DNA from: Planctomycetota bacterium
Lineage (GTDB): Bacteria; Planctomycetota; PUPC01; JACPCR01
DNA: 64,000 bases
Assembly (NCBI GenBank): GCA_016179685.1
Contig: JACPCR010000065.1
Location: 1-64,000, forward strand
Reading direction: 5' to 3'
Each line of letters starts with the position of its first letter. Position 1 is the stretch's first letter. The position numbers were made by a program, and so were the translations under genes. The notes below the pieces were generated by a model. That model searched no databases. It worked only from the letters and a program-made list of their open reading frames with translations, and was not told the origin of the DNA. Below, one piece after another: positions 8,201 through 16,756 of the stretch.

Positions 8201-10059
8201 TCGCCCGATTCCGGCGCTGGCTCGGGGAACAATACGCCAGCCTCGACCGGCTCAACCAGTCCTGGGGAAGCCGCTTCAAGGCCTGGCCCGAGGTCCAGCC
8301 CCTCCGACTCGAAGAAGCCGTCCAGGCCGGCCACGTGGCATCCTGGCTCGACCACCGCACGTTCATGGAATCCGTCGTCGCGGGCTGGGTCGAGCTGGCC
8401 CAGAACTGCATTCGCGAGCAGATTCCCGACGCCCGTGTCGGCCTCAGCGGCACCTATGGCGTCCAAATCGGCTCGTTCGATTGGTGGAAGCTCTCCCGCG
8501 TCTGTTCCGTCATCATCAAGTACGGCGAAGCCCGCGGGAACTCGTTCCACCGGTCCTTCGACCGCGGCGACCTCTCCCTCGGCAACTGGGGACGCTACGC
8601 CTATGACCTGACCGACCACCAGGAATCCTCCTGCCGATACGGGCCCTGGCTCGCTCTCCTCGAAGGGGAAAATACCTTCTGGTTCTGGGGCGGCTACATC
8701 GCCGTCCGGTCCGATCTCCGGCCCTACCGCGCCCTGTCATGGTGCGCCGAGGAGGTGCGTGAGATTCAGTCTGGCATCGATGCCTTCTGCCTCGGGCAGA
8801 CCGAGTCCGCCCCCGTCGCCATCCATTACTCCCAGAATAGCCTCCAGCTCCATCACGCCCTCAGCCCGTCGGTCCGACAGCCCGACCGCGTCTTGAGCTG
8901 GAACGGTTTCGCCGCCTCCCTTCGAGAGCTTGGCCTTTCGTCCGACTTCGTCTCCTATGAACAGGTCGAGCGAGGCGAGCTTCGTTCCCGTGGCATTCGC
9001 CTCCTCTACCTCCCCTGTTCCCTCGCGCTCTCAGACGCCGAGATTCAAGCCCTGCGTGAGTTCGTCGAGGACGGAGGTATTCTCGTCGCCGACTTTCCGC
9101 CCGGCGGGTTCGACCGCCACGGCAGCCCCCGGACGGGCCGCGGCCTCGAAGAGTGCTTCGGGGTCCGCTTCGGCCCCCGCTTCGCCGAGGCCGTGCAGCC
9201 CGTCCCGCTCCGGCTCAACCTGGAATTCCAGAGGAGCGCGATCACCACGTCCCTCGGCGATTCGCGGCTCGTCCTGGACGGCGGCCAGGCCCTGGGCCAG
9301 GCGGGCGATGCGCCCGCTTTCGTCCTGAGACCCCTCGGACGCGGCAAGGCGGTCCTCCTCAACTTCCACCCCGCCCTCGGCCTCTCCGCTGCGGCTACCG
9401 CCTCGGGTGTCGCCAACCCGGCCGATGACCGGCCCCTCAGAGTCTTCCGCCGCGAGCTGGTTCACTCCCTGCTCCAGCTCGCCGGCATCGAGCCGGCGGC
9501 CCGCATCCTCGAGCCCGGAGACGAGCCTTTCTCCGGCGACTTCGCCCTCTTCCGACGCGGCGAGAATCGCATCCTCGGCTTCGGACGTGGAGGCGCTTAC
9601 GGGCCCGTTGCCGGGCAGAAACCCTACGAGGTCACCGTCCGGCTCGACCAGGCCCGCAGCGTCTACGACGTCCGCCGGCGTCGATTCCTCGGCCATGTCC
9701 GGTCCTTCACGGTCTCTGCCACTCCCGCCGTCGCCGAGCTGTACAGCTTGCTCCCCTACGAGGTGCAGAAGCTCTCCGTCGTTCCCGAAGGGACGCTCCA
9801 GGCCGGGCTTCCGGGCCGATTCCACGCCGCCCTGGTCACGTCCGCTCCGCCCGGCGAACATGCCTTCTCGATTACCGTCACGGATGCCCAGGGTCGGACA
9901 CGCCGCGAGTATGCTGGCGATTGGATCGCCAGCGCCGGCCAGGCCACCTTCTCCATCCCCTTCGCGCTCAACGACCCTCCTGGCGGATGGAAGCTCACCG
10001 TGCGCGACGTGCTCAGCGGCCTCGAAGCCCAGGCAGCTTTCACCCTTTCCCCTCCATGA
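5224..10059 (+). CDS. Giant exported HEAT + GH42-like (beta-galactosidase-fold) protein
   Basis: A 1611-residue protein with GGGAGG just upstream of the ATG. Residues 1-25 form a signal-like hydrophobic start. HEAT-like helical repeats occupy about 60-190 (PAVRAESVRALGHVPG, PGIRSAALAALG). A class-I-amidotransferase-like alpha/beta region follows (about 260-640). Residues about 910-1080 resemble the GH42 barrel: FELQDETNFGG carries a candidate acid/base Glu near 978, and the signature CFSPHCLARFRRWL then YASLDRLNQSWG is typical of GH42. A GH42 trimerisation-like Rossmann region (about 1195-1300) and beta-rich C-terminal domains follow. It may act on extracellular glycans. The barrel is divergent, so enzymatic activity is uncertain. 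Confidence 0.78.
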   Translation: MNFRGRAISRRVIALFLPWIGVGVLQPEPTPSDIEALFFQVDELPAEAKASKVKEILRLRSPHAAPFLLKLLADAEDFDLIRQEVLAGVELSVDQNFLEEVDALAASEHPAVRAESVRALGHVPGPAVTQKLAELAGHKDPGIRSAALAALGERPRAGAIPLLKKSLERPPETAAELVAAQRSLERQERALKPVPAFHAATIDERAPIAVATEKDVPAWARPSEWHLVGLGFGGSVGGSEWQLAPRPVTPQSIGDGLEPLLDGCPLLAVLPLGEAFAESLFGSEENRRVLRDFLARGGWVFFEPGSLGVPAGEWLHALKLPVPAASEDKAGPPVVCADDEFHPILDEPFKLARSPVEKSFVVTWSDWDRSRALAPWRSSSRPDHAAMLLYPGVLGRGTVVLSGIADYLALPEARHNLYARVFGPEKTWAERGHFEVSAEVVTPHRAWAQPLFHGPLRCLFILSRHAQREMLELAQRIQLDADVVPLIDAINGSHQERWGPWAFNRSPRDRYTAAAPTHLMLDHYWSKPYEVIIVGNYSGYLPANLPRRSDWDLFPEWMKARILRRVSEGAGLVLIGLPGQVARYPVAEGLELSPAPDSIDLAWPGRQAGELARKVSCAQLGRGRIAVFTPGVHFVRGSELFLGPEFQIPGALGPWMRFPEEDYVYSALAKVILWASGRPDPPACIGSLEDTGEAVRIRLTPVPLAVAELEIHLAIRNRFGETVHRSKRPAKDPDVPLPLPPLPAGAFVADLQLRGPDDAVLDWAALRLLRNASPRWAEIRADRELYEPGQTASVTARIQGEVPAGARIAWFLEDSSGRRVVQGAQELPPAARDFSLSVPIENLLSTRSLLRLSLISGQSVSDDGVLPLYVILPENRQHFSFALVEAETYGEIARIGVDTVDFPVAPRLVDQAIEAGLKFHVGWAYLQCTIGTPSKFPADGVRSPCLSSPTFERGIRQSLERVIPPLRRLGVRSFELQDETNFGGPYCFSPHCLARFRRWLGEQYASLDRLNQSWGSRFKAWPEVQPLRLEEAVQAGHVASWLDHRTFMESVVAGWVELAQNCIREQIPDARVGLSGTYGVQIGSFDWWKLSRVCSVIIKYGEARGNSFHRSFDRGDLSLGNWGRYAYDLTDHQESSCRYGPWLALLEGENTFWFWGGYIAVRSDLRPYRALSWCAEEVREIQSGIDAFCLGQTESAPVAIHYSQNSLQLHHALSPSVRQPDRVLSWNGFAASLRELGLSSDFVSYEQVERGELRSRGIRLLYLPCSLALSDAEIQALREFVEDGGILVADFPPGGFDRHGSPRTGRGLEECFGVRFGPRFAEAVQPVPLRLNLEFQRSAITTSLGDSRLVLDGGQALGQAGDAPAFVLRPLGRGKAVLLNFHPALGLSAAATASGVANPADDRPLRVFRRELVHSLLQLAGIEPAARILEPGDEPFSGDFALFRRGENRILGFGRGGAYGPVAGQKPYEVTVRLDQARSVYDVRRRRFLGHVRSFTVSATPAVAELYSLLPYEVQKLSVVPEGTLQAGLPGRFHAALVTSAPPGEHAFSITVTDAQGRTRREYAGDWIASAGQATFSIPFALNDPPGGWKLTVRDVLSGLEAQAAFTLSPP

Positions 10060-10519
10060 ACCTCATCCGTCCGAGTATCCCTCCCAAGAAGCAATGTAAT
10101 TTCTCGATAAGTTCAGGGATGTGGATCAGGTCAAGTCCATGAGTGATGTACGTAGGCGAAGCCCTCCCAGGCTTCGCCTACGAAATTCAGGGGTGACGCC
10201 CGGCGAACGTAGGCGAAGCCCTCCCAATGGGATTTTCGATTCCGGGCTTCGCCGAAGCGCTTCCAACTTTGTCCCTCCCGCGCTTGACCCTGTGGGAGGG
10301 GCAAGCGCGGGAGGGACCTTCGATTACGCGCTTCGCTACGAAGACTCGTGAAGTGCAGAATCATCATCGATGATGGAATCGGGCGGGGCCATCTCCCCGA
10401 ACTTATCGAGAAGCTACAAAGCAGCCCGACAAGACCCTTCTGCATAATCACTTACGTTTTCTGGCGAGAGAGGGGAAGAGGCTGTAAACTCTGTCTTCAA
10501 GCCGAGCCTGGAATGGTTT
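10060..10519. other. Intergenic region holding a MITE-like repeat, no gene
   Basis: About 460 bases between the GH42-like gene and the PhyH gene. It has no credible coding frame. Nearly all of it is taken up by a repetitive element rich in the words GTAGGCGAAGCC and GGCTTCGCC, annotated separately. The last 100 bases before 10520 probably carry the PhyH promoter; no confident -35/-10 pair was identified. Confidence 0.75.
10098..10415 (+). repeat. MITE-like dispersed element, copy A, with terminal inverted repeats
   Basis: The left end TTCTCGATAAGTTCAGGGAT (10101-10120) is repeated inverted at 10391-10412 (14 exact bases plus a GGG block). The interior has short hairpins built from GGCTTCGCCTAC and its complement, then TACGAAGACTCGTGAAG and AATCATCATCGATGATG. 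The same order of blocks occurs at 40522-40722, and the left 50 bases occur again near 20654-20705 on the other strand. There is no coding capacity, so it fits a non-autonomous element mobilised in trans. No target-site duplication could be recognised with confidence. Confidence 0.7.
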
Positions 10520-11293
10520 ATGAACCTTTTCAAGAAGACCACTGCCATCGAAGTTGTGCTCGAGGCCTTCAATCGCGACGGCTACGTCGTCATCGAAGAT
10601 GCCCTGGCCCCCGCGAAGCTGGCCGAGCTGAACCGCGTCTTCGACGCCAAGATTCAGCCCCAGATTGACGCGGTCGATCCGCTGAAGCCCTCCCGCCACC
10701 TCGAGATCAAGCGATGCCTCGAGCAGGATGCGGCCTTCGAAGACCTGATGGACTGGCCCGCGGTGTTTCCCATCGCCCGAGCGATCATCGGCGCGGACAT
10801 CACCCTGGCCACCGCGGGCGAAGGCGACTATCGTCCCGCCCGTACGCCCGCCTACATCGCTTGGCACAACGATTTCATCTGGATGCCCCATCTGCCCTAC
10901 CCGCGCCAGAATTTCTGGGTCCGCTGCTCCTACTTCCTCAACGACGTCACCGTCGATCGCGGACCCTTTACTCTGCTACCCGGCACGCACCGGGCCACGG
11001 GCCCCTGTCCCAAGGAATACAACGAGGGCGGTCAGCCCCGCGCGATGGAGGGGATGGTCCACGTTACCGGACCCGCCGGCGCCTGCCTGATCAACAACAC
11101 GGAAATCTACCACACGAGCTGGCCCAACCTCTCGGACCAGCCGCGCAAGCTCATCATGATCCTCTATAAGCATGCCTGGATGCGCCAGTGGATGGACGGC
11201 TACGATAGCACGCCCGAATTCGCCGCACGCCAGACCTCCGAGGCCCGGAAACAACTCTGCGGATTCGGCATCTGGCACCGCGAGTACCCGTAG
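10520..11293 (+). CDS. Phytanoyl-CoA dioxygenase (PhyH) family Fe(II)/2-oxoglutarate oxygenase
   Basis: A 257-residue cytoplasmic protein of the double-stranded beta-helix oxygenase type. The facial triad is visible: H116 and D118 in AWHNDF, and H198 in IYHTSW, with a following Arg (QPRKL) placed to bind 2-oxoglutarate. DGYVVIEDAL near residue 20 and RGPFTLLPGTHR near 155 are typical of PhyH proteins. Family members hydroxylate very varied small molecules, so the substrate is open. Next, 68 bases downstream and on the same strand, is a HEAT-repeat exported protein. Start ATG 10520; the upstream leader lies just past the MITE-like repeat. Confidence 0.88.
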   Translation: MNLFKKTTAIEVVLEAFNRDGYVVIEDALAPAKLAELNRVFDAKIQPQIDAVDPLKPSRHLEIKRCLEQDAAFEDLMDWPAVFPIARAIIGADITLATAGEGDYRPARTPAYIAWHNDFIWMPHLPYPRQNFWVRCSYFLNDVTVDRGPFTLLPGTHRATGPCPKEYNEGGQPRAMEGMVHVTGPAGACLINNTEIYHTSWPNLSDQPRKLIMILYKHAWMRQWMDGYDSTPEFAARQTSEARKQLCGFGIWHREYP

Positions 11294-11361
11294 CTCAAGC
11301 GCTCGGAAATGCGGAAGCACCTCTCGACCGGGCAAGTCATCGGCCCGGGAATCGAGCCTCT

Positions 11362-12597
11362 ATGCGCCTGATACTTCCTTCTTTGCTGGTCGTGGCTTCC
11401 GGCATCCTGCCCGGAAGCCGCGTCGCTGGCCAGGATGAAGAGGAAGAACTCGGCGAAATGGCCCAGTTCGACCTCGAGGAACTGGAGGGAGACGAACGCC
11501 GCAAGGCCATCGATGCCCTTCTCAAGTCCATCGACGATGAAACCGTCCCCGTGCTCTGTTCCGTGCTCCGCACCGACCAGGACGACGACAAGACCAAGGA
11601 GAGAGTCTACCAGGCTCTCAGAGATCGGGGCGGGGCGGCCCTGTTCGAGCCCGCCCTCGAGTTGCTCCAGTCCCCGGACCAGGCCGCCGCCGGCTACGGG
11701 GCAGCCCTGCTGGGTCGCACTCGCCTCCGGAAGGCGCTCGAGCCCCTGACCGAGGCGTGCCGGTCGCCGACGCCTGGCGTGCCGCTGGCCGCCGTGCGTG
11801 GGCTCGGCGACCTGGGCGACCCCGCGGCGCTGCCCGCCCTTCTCGCCGTGCGGGAGCGAGCCACCGACCTCGCGGACGAGGCCGCGCTTTCACTCGTCCG
11901 AGTCGGGCACGCCCCGGCGCTTCCCTGGCTCTTCGACACTTACGAAAAAAGCGCCGAAAAGCTCGAAGAGTGGAGTCGCATGGAAGAATGGGCCAGCCAC
12001 CACGTCGCTCCTCAGCTCTTCGCCAATGAGCAGGCCAGGGCCGCCGCCCGAAAAGACCTGATCCAGCGCATCGGAGTCGCCTTCGGACGACTGCCTCCGG
12101 ACCTCGCCTCCCCGTTCGTCCAGCTCGCCCGGGAGTCGCCCGGTAAGTTCCTCATCTCCTTCCTCGCCGAGCAGATTCCTGGGCTCGTTCGCCCGGAGAA
12201 TGCACATCAGTTCCTCGGACTCCTCGACCTCGACAGCCCGCCGCTGGTCCTCATCCTCATCGAGACCCTCGATGGCTTGAACGACGTGGCCATCCGGGCC
12301 GCCGTGGATGACCGCCTGCGCGCCTTCGCCTCGGACCCCTTGGTCCAGCGACGCCTCCTCGCCATCTGGACCTCTTGCCGCTTTCCTGGCGCAGAACGCG
12401 ATCGTCTGATCCTCCGGGCCCTCGGCGACCCGAGTCGATGGGTGCGCCTCGAGGCGGCAAAACAGCTTTCCATTCGCCCCATCTCTTCGACCGCCCAACT
12501 CCTGCTTGCCCGCCTCGATGAGGAGAAGGACTGCCAGATTCGAGATGTGTTCCGGTCGGCCCTCTGGCGTCTTTCGCATAATGCCCAAACTCCCTGA
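11362..12597 (+). CDS. Exported HEAT-repeat protein
   Basis: A 411-residue protein. Residues 1-23 (MRLILPSLLVVASGILPGSR) are a signal peptide, followed by an acidic stretch (DEEEELGEMAQFDLEELEGDE). HEAT/PBS-lyase-like repeats of about 30 residues run through most of the rest, e.g. PLTEACRSPTPGVPLAAVRGLGD and ALPALLAVRERATDLADEAALS. Such repeats form curved helical scaffolds for protein binding, so a periplasmic scaffold is plausible. The stop TGA is part of a TGACACC heptamer repeat. The next gene starts 22 bases later, probably cotranscribed. Confidence 0.78.
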   Translation: MRLILPSLLVVASGILPGSRVAGQDEEEELGEMAQFDLEELEGDERRKAIDALLKSIDDETVPVLCSVLRTDQDDDKTKERVYQALRDRGGAALFEPALELLQSPDQAAAGYGAALLGRTRLRKALEPLTEACRSPTPGVPLAAVRGLGDLGDPAALPALLAVRERATDLADEAALSLVRVGHAPALPWLFDTYEKSAEKLEEWSRMEEWASHHVAPQLFANEQARAAARKDLIQRIGVAFGRLPPDLASPFVQLARESPGKFLISFLAEQIPGLVRPENAHQFLGLLDLDSPPLVLILIETLDGLNDVAIRAAVDDRLRAFASDPLVQRRLLAIWTSCRFPGAERDRLILRALGDPSRWVRLEAAKQLSIRPISSTAQLLLARLDEEKDCQIRDVFRSALWRLSHNAQTP

Positions 12598-12608
12598 CAC
12601 CTGACACC
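12593..12608. repeat. Heptamer repeat (TGACACC) at the stop codon of the HEAT gene
   Basis: Two tandem copies of the word CCTGACA(C). The stop codon of the preceding gene lies inside the first copy. The same heptamer is found as a 3-copy array at 37581-37603 and as an 8-copy array at 59404-59459, both just 3' of genes. Confidence 0.7.
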
Positions 12609-12619
12609 ATCCTGTCCCC

Positions 12620-13429
12620 ATGTCCTCCAATGCAGAGGCTGAAGCCCTCGATCGCCTGGCTCGGGAGCTGGACATCGACCGGCCCGCACCCACGCGATCT
12701 TACCTCTGCTCCTTCCTCGAGGGCTTCTCCCGAATCGTTTACGAAAATGTCTCCAAGATCGTGCTCTTCGCTCGGACCGCAGACCCCGCTCGGTCCCTCC
12801 AGACCCCCGAGGTCCTGATCCCCGATTATTTCCAGTACGGCAGCGGAGGAACGTGCTTCTCCCTGACCTATCTTGCCTATCGCATGCTCAACCGTTTCGG
12901 CCTCCCTGCCAGCATCCTCATGGGGGACCGGCACTACGGCCCCGACACCCACTGCGCCGTCGCCTGTCCCGCCGAGGGTGTCACCTATCTCCTGGACGTC
13001 GGATTCCTCATCTTCGAACCCCTGCCGCTCGACCCCCGCCGGCTCGGAATTCACTCCACCCCGATCAACCAGATCGAGGTCGTACCGGCCGACGCAGGCC
13101 GCTTCGAGGTCTTCACTCGTTTTCGGGGCCACCGCAAGTATCGTTTTACCCTCAAGCCGGACCAGCTCGACGGCGATGCCTTCCGCCCCTTCTGGCTGGC
13201 GACCTTCCAGTTCGACATGATGCGCTATCCCCTGGTGACGCAGCTCCGGGGCGGCATCCAATATTATCTTCAGGGCACGAACTGGCAGATGCGGACCGCG
13301 GAGGAGACGCGAAGGGGCGAGATGCCGCCCGAACAAATCCCCGCCCATGTCCATCGCTGCTTCGGAATCGATCCCGCTCTGACCCGCCGGGCCGTCGAAC
13401 TGACCCTGCTCGCCAAAAGCTCCACTTAA
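12620..13429 (+). CDS. Arylamine N-acetyltransferase-like (NAT fold) protein
   Basis: A 269-residue soluble protein of NAT length. The Cys-His-Asp arrangement of NAT enzymes is visible: C79 in GSGGTCFSLTY, H111 in DTHCAVAC and D126 in LLDVGF. In known NATs (C69, H107, D122) this triad transfers acetyl from acetyl-CoA to arylamines or hydrazines through a cysteine thioester. The rest is divergent, so the acyl donor and acceptor are open; a transglutaminase-like hydrolase is the alternative. It follows the HEAT gene by 22 bases. Its stop overlaps the stop of the convergent GspE/PilB gene by 4 bases. Confidence 0.7.
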   Translation: MSSNAEAEALDRLARELDIDRPAPTRSYLCSFLEGFSRIVYENVSKIVLFARTADPARSLQTPEVLIPDYFQYGSGGTCFSLTYLAYRMLNRFGLPASILMGDRHYGPDTHCAVACPAEGVTYLLDVGFLIFEPLPLDPRRLGIHSTPINQIEVVPADAGRFEVFTRFRGHRKYRFTLKPDQLDGDAFRPFWLATFQFDMMRYPLVTQLRGGIQYYLQGTNWQMRTAEETRRGEMPPEQIPAHVHRCFGIDPALTRRAVELTLLAKSST

Positions 13430-15381
13430 ATCGTCACCATGGCGTGAGCTTCTTCGAGGGTGGTCCTGCCGGCGAGCACCTTGGTGAACACGTCGTCCTT
13501 GAGCGTCTTCATGCCTTCCTCGATGGCCAGCTTGCGGATGAACGCGTCGCCCTTGCCATCGAGGATCATGAACTTGACGGCCTCGCTGATCATGAGGACC
13601 TCGTGGACGCCCAGCCGGCCCTTGTAGCCCTTGTTGCCGCACTTCTCGCAGCCCTTGGGCTTCTTGATGGTGACCGATTGGTCGAGGGCGACGGGAATCT
13701 CATACTTACGAATCTGGTCCACGGTCAGTTCCAGGTCCTCCGAGCACGTCGAACAAAGCCGCCGGGCAAGCCGCTGCGCCAGCACGCCTATCAGGGAGGA
13801 CGCTACAAGGAACGGCTCGATCCCCATGTCCACGAGCCGGGTCACCGCGCTCGGCGCGTCGTTGGTGTGCAAGGTGCTCAACACGAGGTGGCCGGTCAGC
13901 GAAGCATGGATCGCAATCTCCGCCGTTTCCGTGTCGCGGATTTCGCCGACCATGATGACGTCCGGGTCCTGGCGCAGGGCGGCCCGGAGACACGCGGCGA
14001 AGGAGAGACCGGCCTTCTCGTTGATCTCGGCCTGGGATATCCCGGGAAACTGCAGTTCCACGGGGTCCTCCACCGTCAGGATGTTCGTGTCCGGCATGCT
14101 GATTTCTGCGATGATCGAGTAGAGCGTGGTGGACTTGCCCGACCCGGTGGGTCCCGTGATGAGGACGATGCCGTTGGGCCGAGCGATAAGCTCGCGGAGC
14201 TTCTTGAGGTTATCCTCCTCGAAGCCCAGCTTGTCGAGTCCGATCATGTTGCTCGCTTGCTCGGCGATACGCATGACGACCTTGGGCCCCTTGACGCACG
14301 GGAGGATGGACACGCGCAGCTCGAAGTTTCGGGCGCCCGCACGGAGACTGAGGCGGCCGTCCTGCGGGCTGCGTCGGGCAGCAAGGTCCATCTTGGCCAT
14401 GACCTTGATACGGGCAACGACCACACGCATGAGGGACTTCGGCACCTTCGGCCCGTCGTGCAGGAGACCGTCCACCCGGTAACGGACCTGGAAGCAGCTC
14501 TCCTCCGCCTGCATGTGGATGTCGCTCGCTCCCTCCTTGATGCCCTGCGCCAGGATGCCGTCTACCAGTCGGATGATCGGGGCCTGCTCGGCCATGCTCC
14601 CCAGGGCGTGGGTGTCATCCACCACTTCCTTCGACGCCACCACCTCCACGCTCATGTCGTCCGCCGCCGCCTCCACGATGTTGCTGATCTGGCTCGTGTC
14701 CAGCGCCAGCGCATCATCCCCGCTCGGCTTCTCCTCCACGGCCGGCGCCTTCTCCGGAGTCTCCCCAAACAGCTCCTGAAACTTCGCCTGGAGCGCGCTC
14801 GGGGCCACCATCACCGGCTTGATGTCCAGGCCCGTCGTCAGCCGGATCGCATCCAGCGGATCGACGTTCAAGGGGTCCACGATGGCCACCGTCAGAATCC
14901 CGTTGTTCTGCTGCAGCGCCAGCACCTGGTTCTCGCGCTGAAAGGTCGGATCGACCAGCTCCAGTGCGGCCTTTGATGGCCGGGACTTGGCCAGGTCAAG
15001 AAACTTCATCCCCCACTGGATGCTCAGACACCGCGCCCGCTCCTCGTCCGTGATCCTCCCATCTCGGAAAAGCTGCTCCCCCAGCGAAAGACCGGTCTCC
15101 TTGCATTTCGCCAGCGTGTCCGTAATTTCCGCTTCCGTCACCTTCGTACATTCCGTGATGATCTCTCCCAGGCGACGCCCATCCGAACGCACGAGCCGCG
15201 TCTGCGTCGGGTCGAAGTTCCCCGGTGCTGCAGGAGCGCCCGATGCTGGCGGCTTCGCGCCGGCAGGCGGAGAAACGGCGGGCACAGCCTTCGTTGAAGG
15301 CTTGACCCCGGGATTCAAGGAAGCTGCCGACACCACCTGGGACGGCGGTTTCCCCGTCGTCTTATTGATGACTTCGCTCAT
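13426..15381 (-). CDS. Type II secretion / type IV pilus assembly ATPase (GspE/PilB family)
   Basis: A 651-residue AAA-like secretion motor that powers pilus or pseudopilus assembly at the inner membrane. N-terminal: a Pro/Ala-rich stretch, then an MshEN-type domain (about 80-210, GLSLGEQLFRDGRI). The catalytic half shows Walker A GPTGSGKST near residue 410, Asp box VEDPVELQFPGI, Walker B IMVGEIRDTETAEIA and the His box GHLVLSTLHTNDA. A tetracysteine zinc site (CSTC near 550 and CEKCG near 590) separates PilB/GspE from PilT. It is followed immediately by a HAMP membrane protein overlapping by 4 bases. No other pilus or T2SS genes lie in the window, so which system it powers is unclear. Confidence 0.92.
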   Translation of the reverse strand: MSEVINKTTGKPPSQVVSAASLNPGVKPSTKAVPAVSPPAGAKPPASGAPAAPGNFDPTQTRLVRSDGRRLGEIITECTKVTEAEITDTLAKCKETGLSLGEQLFRDGRITDEERARCLSIQWGMKFLDLAKSRPSKAALELVDPTFQRENQVLALQQNNGILTVAIVDPLNVDPLDAIRLTTGLDIKPVMVAPSALQAKFQELFGETPEKAPAVEEKPSGDDALALDTSQISNIVEAAADDMSVEVVASKEVVDDTHALGSMAEQAPIIRLVDGILAQGIKEGASDIHMQAEESCFQVRYRVDGLLHDGPKVPKSLMRVVVARIKVMAKMDLAARRSPQDGRLSLRAGARNFELRVSILPCVKGPKVVMRIAEQASNMIGLDKLGFEEDNLKKLRELIARPNGIVLITGPTGSGKSTTLYSIIAEISMPDTNILTVEDPVELQFPGISQAEINEKAGLSFAACLRAALRQDPDVIMVGEIRDTETAEIAIHASLTGHLVLSTLHTNDAPSAVTRLVDMGIEPFLVASSLIGVLAQRLARRLCSTCSEDLELTVDQIRKYEIPVALDQSVTIKKPKGCEKCGNKGYKGRLGVHEVLMISEAVKFMILDGKGDAFIRKLAIEEGMKTLKDDVFTKVLAGRTTLEEAHAMVTI

Positions 15382-15986
15382 GATTCAGGCGTGGAGGCCA
15401 TAGCGTTCGAAAACATCGACCTGGCTTTCTGGATTTTTTCCTGCTGCTCGACGGTCAAACGAATCTGCTGATCGAGGCGGTCAGGCAGGGCGCCCAGGGC
15501 CTCCTCGGCCGCCCCCAGCCGCTCCGCCCGCTCGATGTCCCGGGACTGGACCGCGGTCATCGTCTCATTCAGCAGATCGGCAACGTCCTTCAACCCGTCC
15601 ATCGGGCGCAATTTCACCCGGGTCTCCAGCTTGCCTGCCCCGATGTCCGTAAATGCCCGCTTGAGCCGGAAAAGGGGGCCCGCAATCTGGTGGGATACGA
15701 TGAGCCCGATGGAGACCGCGCAGAGAAGCACCGCTAAGAAAATCGCACCGACCCAGGGGAGGATTTCCGGCAGGCTCAGGGGAAAGAGCTCTCCGGCCGA
15801 TCTGCCCACGTATTGGGTCTGGAGCTGCCCGACCTTGTTCCACAGCAGGGCGTACATGGCCAGGGCCACGAAAATCCCGATCACCATGGAGCTCAGCACG
15901 CAATAGAGAATGACACGGAGCTGCAGGCCCGTGTGAATCCACAGGTTTCGCCGGCGGAAGAGATTCTGGAACATGGAGCCAGGCAT
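15378..15986 (-). CDS. HAMP-domain inner-membrane protein coupled to GspE/PilB
   Basis: About 200 residues with two hydrophobic segments (around 20-42, VILYCVLSSMVIGIFVALAM, and 68-92, LPWVGAIFLAVLLCAVSIGL) separated by a short periplasmic loop. A HAMP linker follows (HQIAGPLFRLKRAFTDIGAGKL), then a C-terminal coiled region (LLNETMTAVQSRDIERAERL). HAMP proteins usually relay signals, but no kinase, methyl-accepting or cyclase domain is attached, so this could be a sensor or a scaffold for the ATPase. The ATPase start ATG overlaps this stop (ATGA), so they are translationally coupled. Start ATG 15986 or 15974; neither has a strong ribosome site. Confidence 0.72.
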   Translation of the reverse strand: MPGSMFQNLFRRRNLWIHTGLQLRVILYCVLSSMVIGIFVALAMYALLWNKVGQLQTQYVGRSAGELFPLSLPEILPWVGAIFLAVLLCAVSIGLIVSHQIAGPLFRLKRAFTDIGAGKLETRVKLRPMDGLKDVADLLNETMTAVQSRDIERAERLGAAEEALGALPDRLDQQIRLTVEQQEKIQKARSMFSNAMASTPES

Positions 15987-16142
15987 GGAGAGATAGCCCA
16001 ACAGCCCCGATCGAGAGAGTGCCCAGGCCCTCCGAGACCACAAGCCCTGAAAGGACTTCCGTTCCTCAGCAAGCTGTATTAAACTCTTAGTATAGCCTTG
16101 CCTGCAAGGGGCTGCAACTGATGGCCAGGGATCGAAACATTC

Positions 16143-16715
16143 CTACTTCGGCCGGCCCCAGCGCTCGAGATGCTCGACGGCCTCCAGCAGATGGGCGGCA
16201 TGAGCGTCTGGTTGAATCAAAAGCGAAACGCGTTCCGTGCTGAGCAGGATGGTCCGGCAGCCCGCCCGGCGGCCCGCCTGGATGTCCGCCTCGGTGTCAC
16301 CCACCATGACCGATGCCCCCAGATCGATTCCCAGTTCCCGCGCGGCCCGCAGGATCAGACCCGGCTTCGGCTTCCGGCACTCGCACTCGATGGCGTAGGC
16401 GGCGACCGCTCCACCCGGCAGGTGAGGACAATAATAGACCGCATCCAGCCCGGCCCCCCTGGCCGCCAGTTCCTCTTCCATTCGTGCTTCCACCCGCTTG
16501 AAATCGTCCTCGGTGAAATAACCCCGTGCGATGCCGGACTGGTTCGTGACCAAGACCACACGATATCCCAGCTCGCGCATGCGGAGGATGCCCCGGGCCG
16601 CATAGGGGAGCAGATGCACGTCCTCCGGAGCGCTCAGGTAGCCCACGTCACGGATGACCGTCCCGTCCCGATCGAGGAAAACCGCCTTTCCTGCATTGTT
16701 CATGATGCCTATCAT
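16143..16715 (-). CDS. gmhB: D-glycero-D-manno-heptose-1,7-bisphosphate phosphatase
   Basis: HAD-superfamily phosphatase that removes the C7 phosphate in the ADP-heptose branch feeding lipopolysaccharide inner core. Motif I FLDRDGTV, motif II VTNQSG, and the motif III/IV region GDTEADIQAG are clear. A structural zinc loop (CPH...CECRKPKPG) is typical of GmhB. The start is ATG 16715 (MIGIMNNAGKAVFLDRDG), with ATG 16703 as alternative, both compact relative to the motif. It is divergent from the adjacent glycosyltransferase gene; both fit envelope glycan synthesis. Confidence 0.9.
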   Translation of the reverse strand: MIGIMNNAGKAVFLDRDGTVIRDVGYLSAPEDVHLLPYAARGILRMRELGYRVVLVTNQSGIARGYFTEDDFKRVEARMEEELAARGAGLDAVYYCPHLPGGAVAAYAIECECRKPKPGLILRAARELGIDLGASVMVGDTEADIQAGRRAGCRTILLSTERVSLLIQPDAHAAHLLEAVEHLERWGRPK

Positions 16716-16756
16716 TGAAATCGACCTGCCCTTGAGATACAAGCGAATTCTTGCTC

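Noticed and set aside
12853..14976. A 707-residue plus-strand frame
   Set aside because: Overlaps the NAT-like and GspE/PilB genes, both of which have clear motifs in their own frames.
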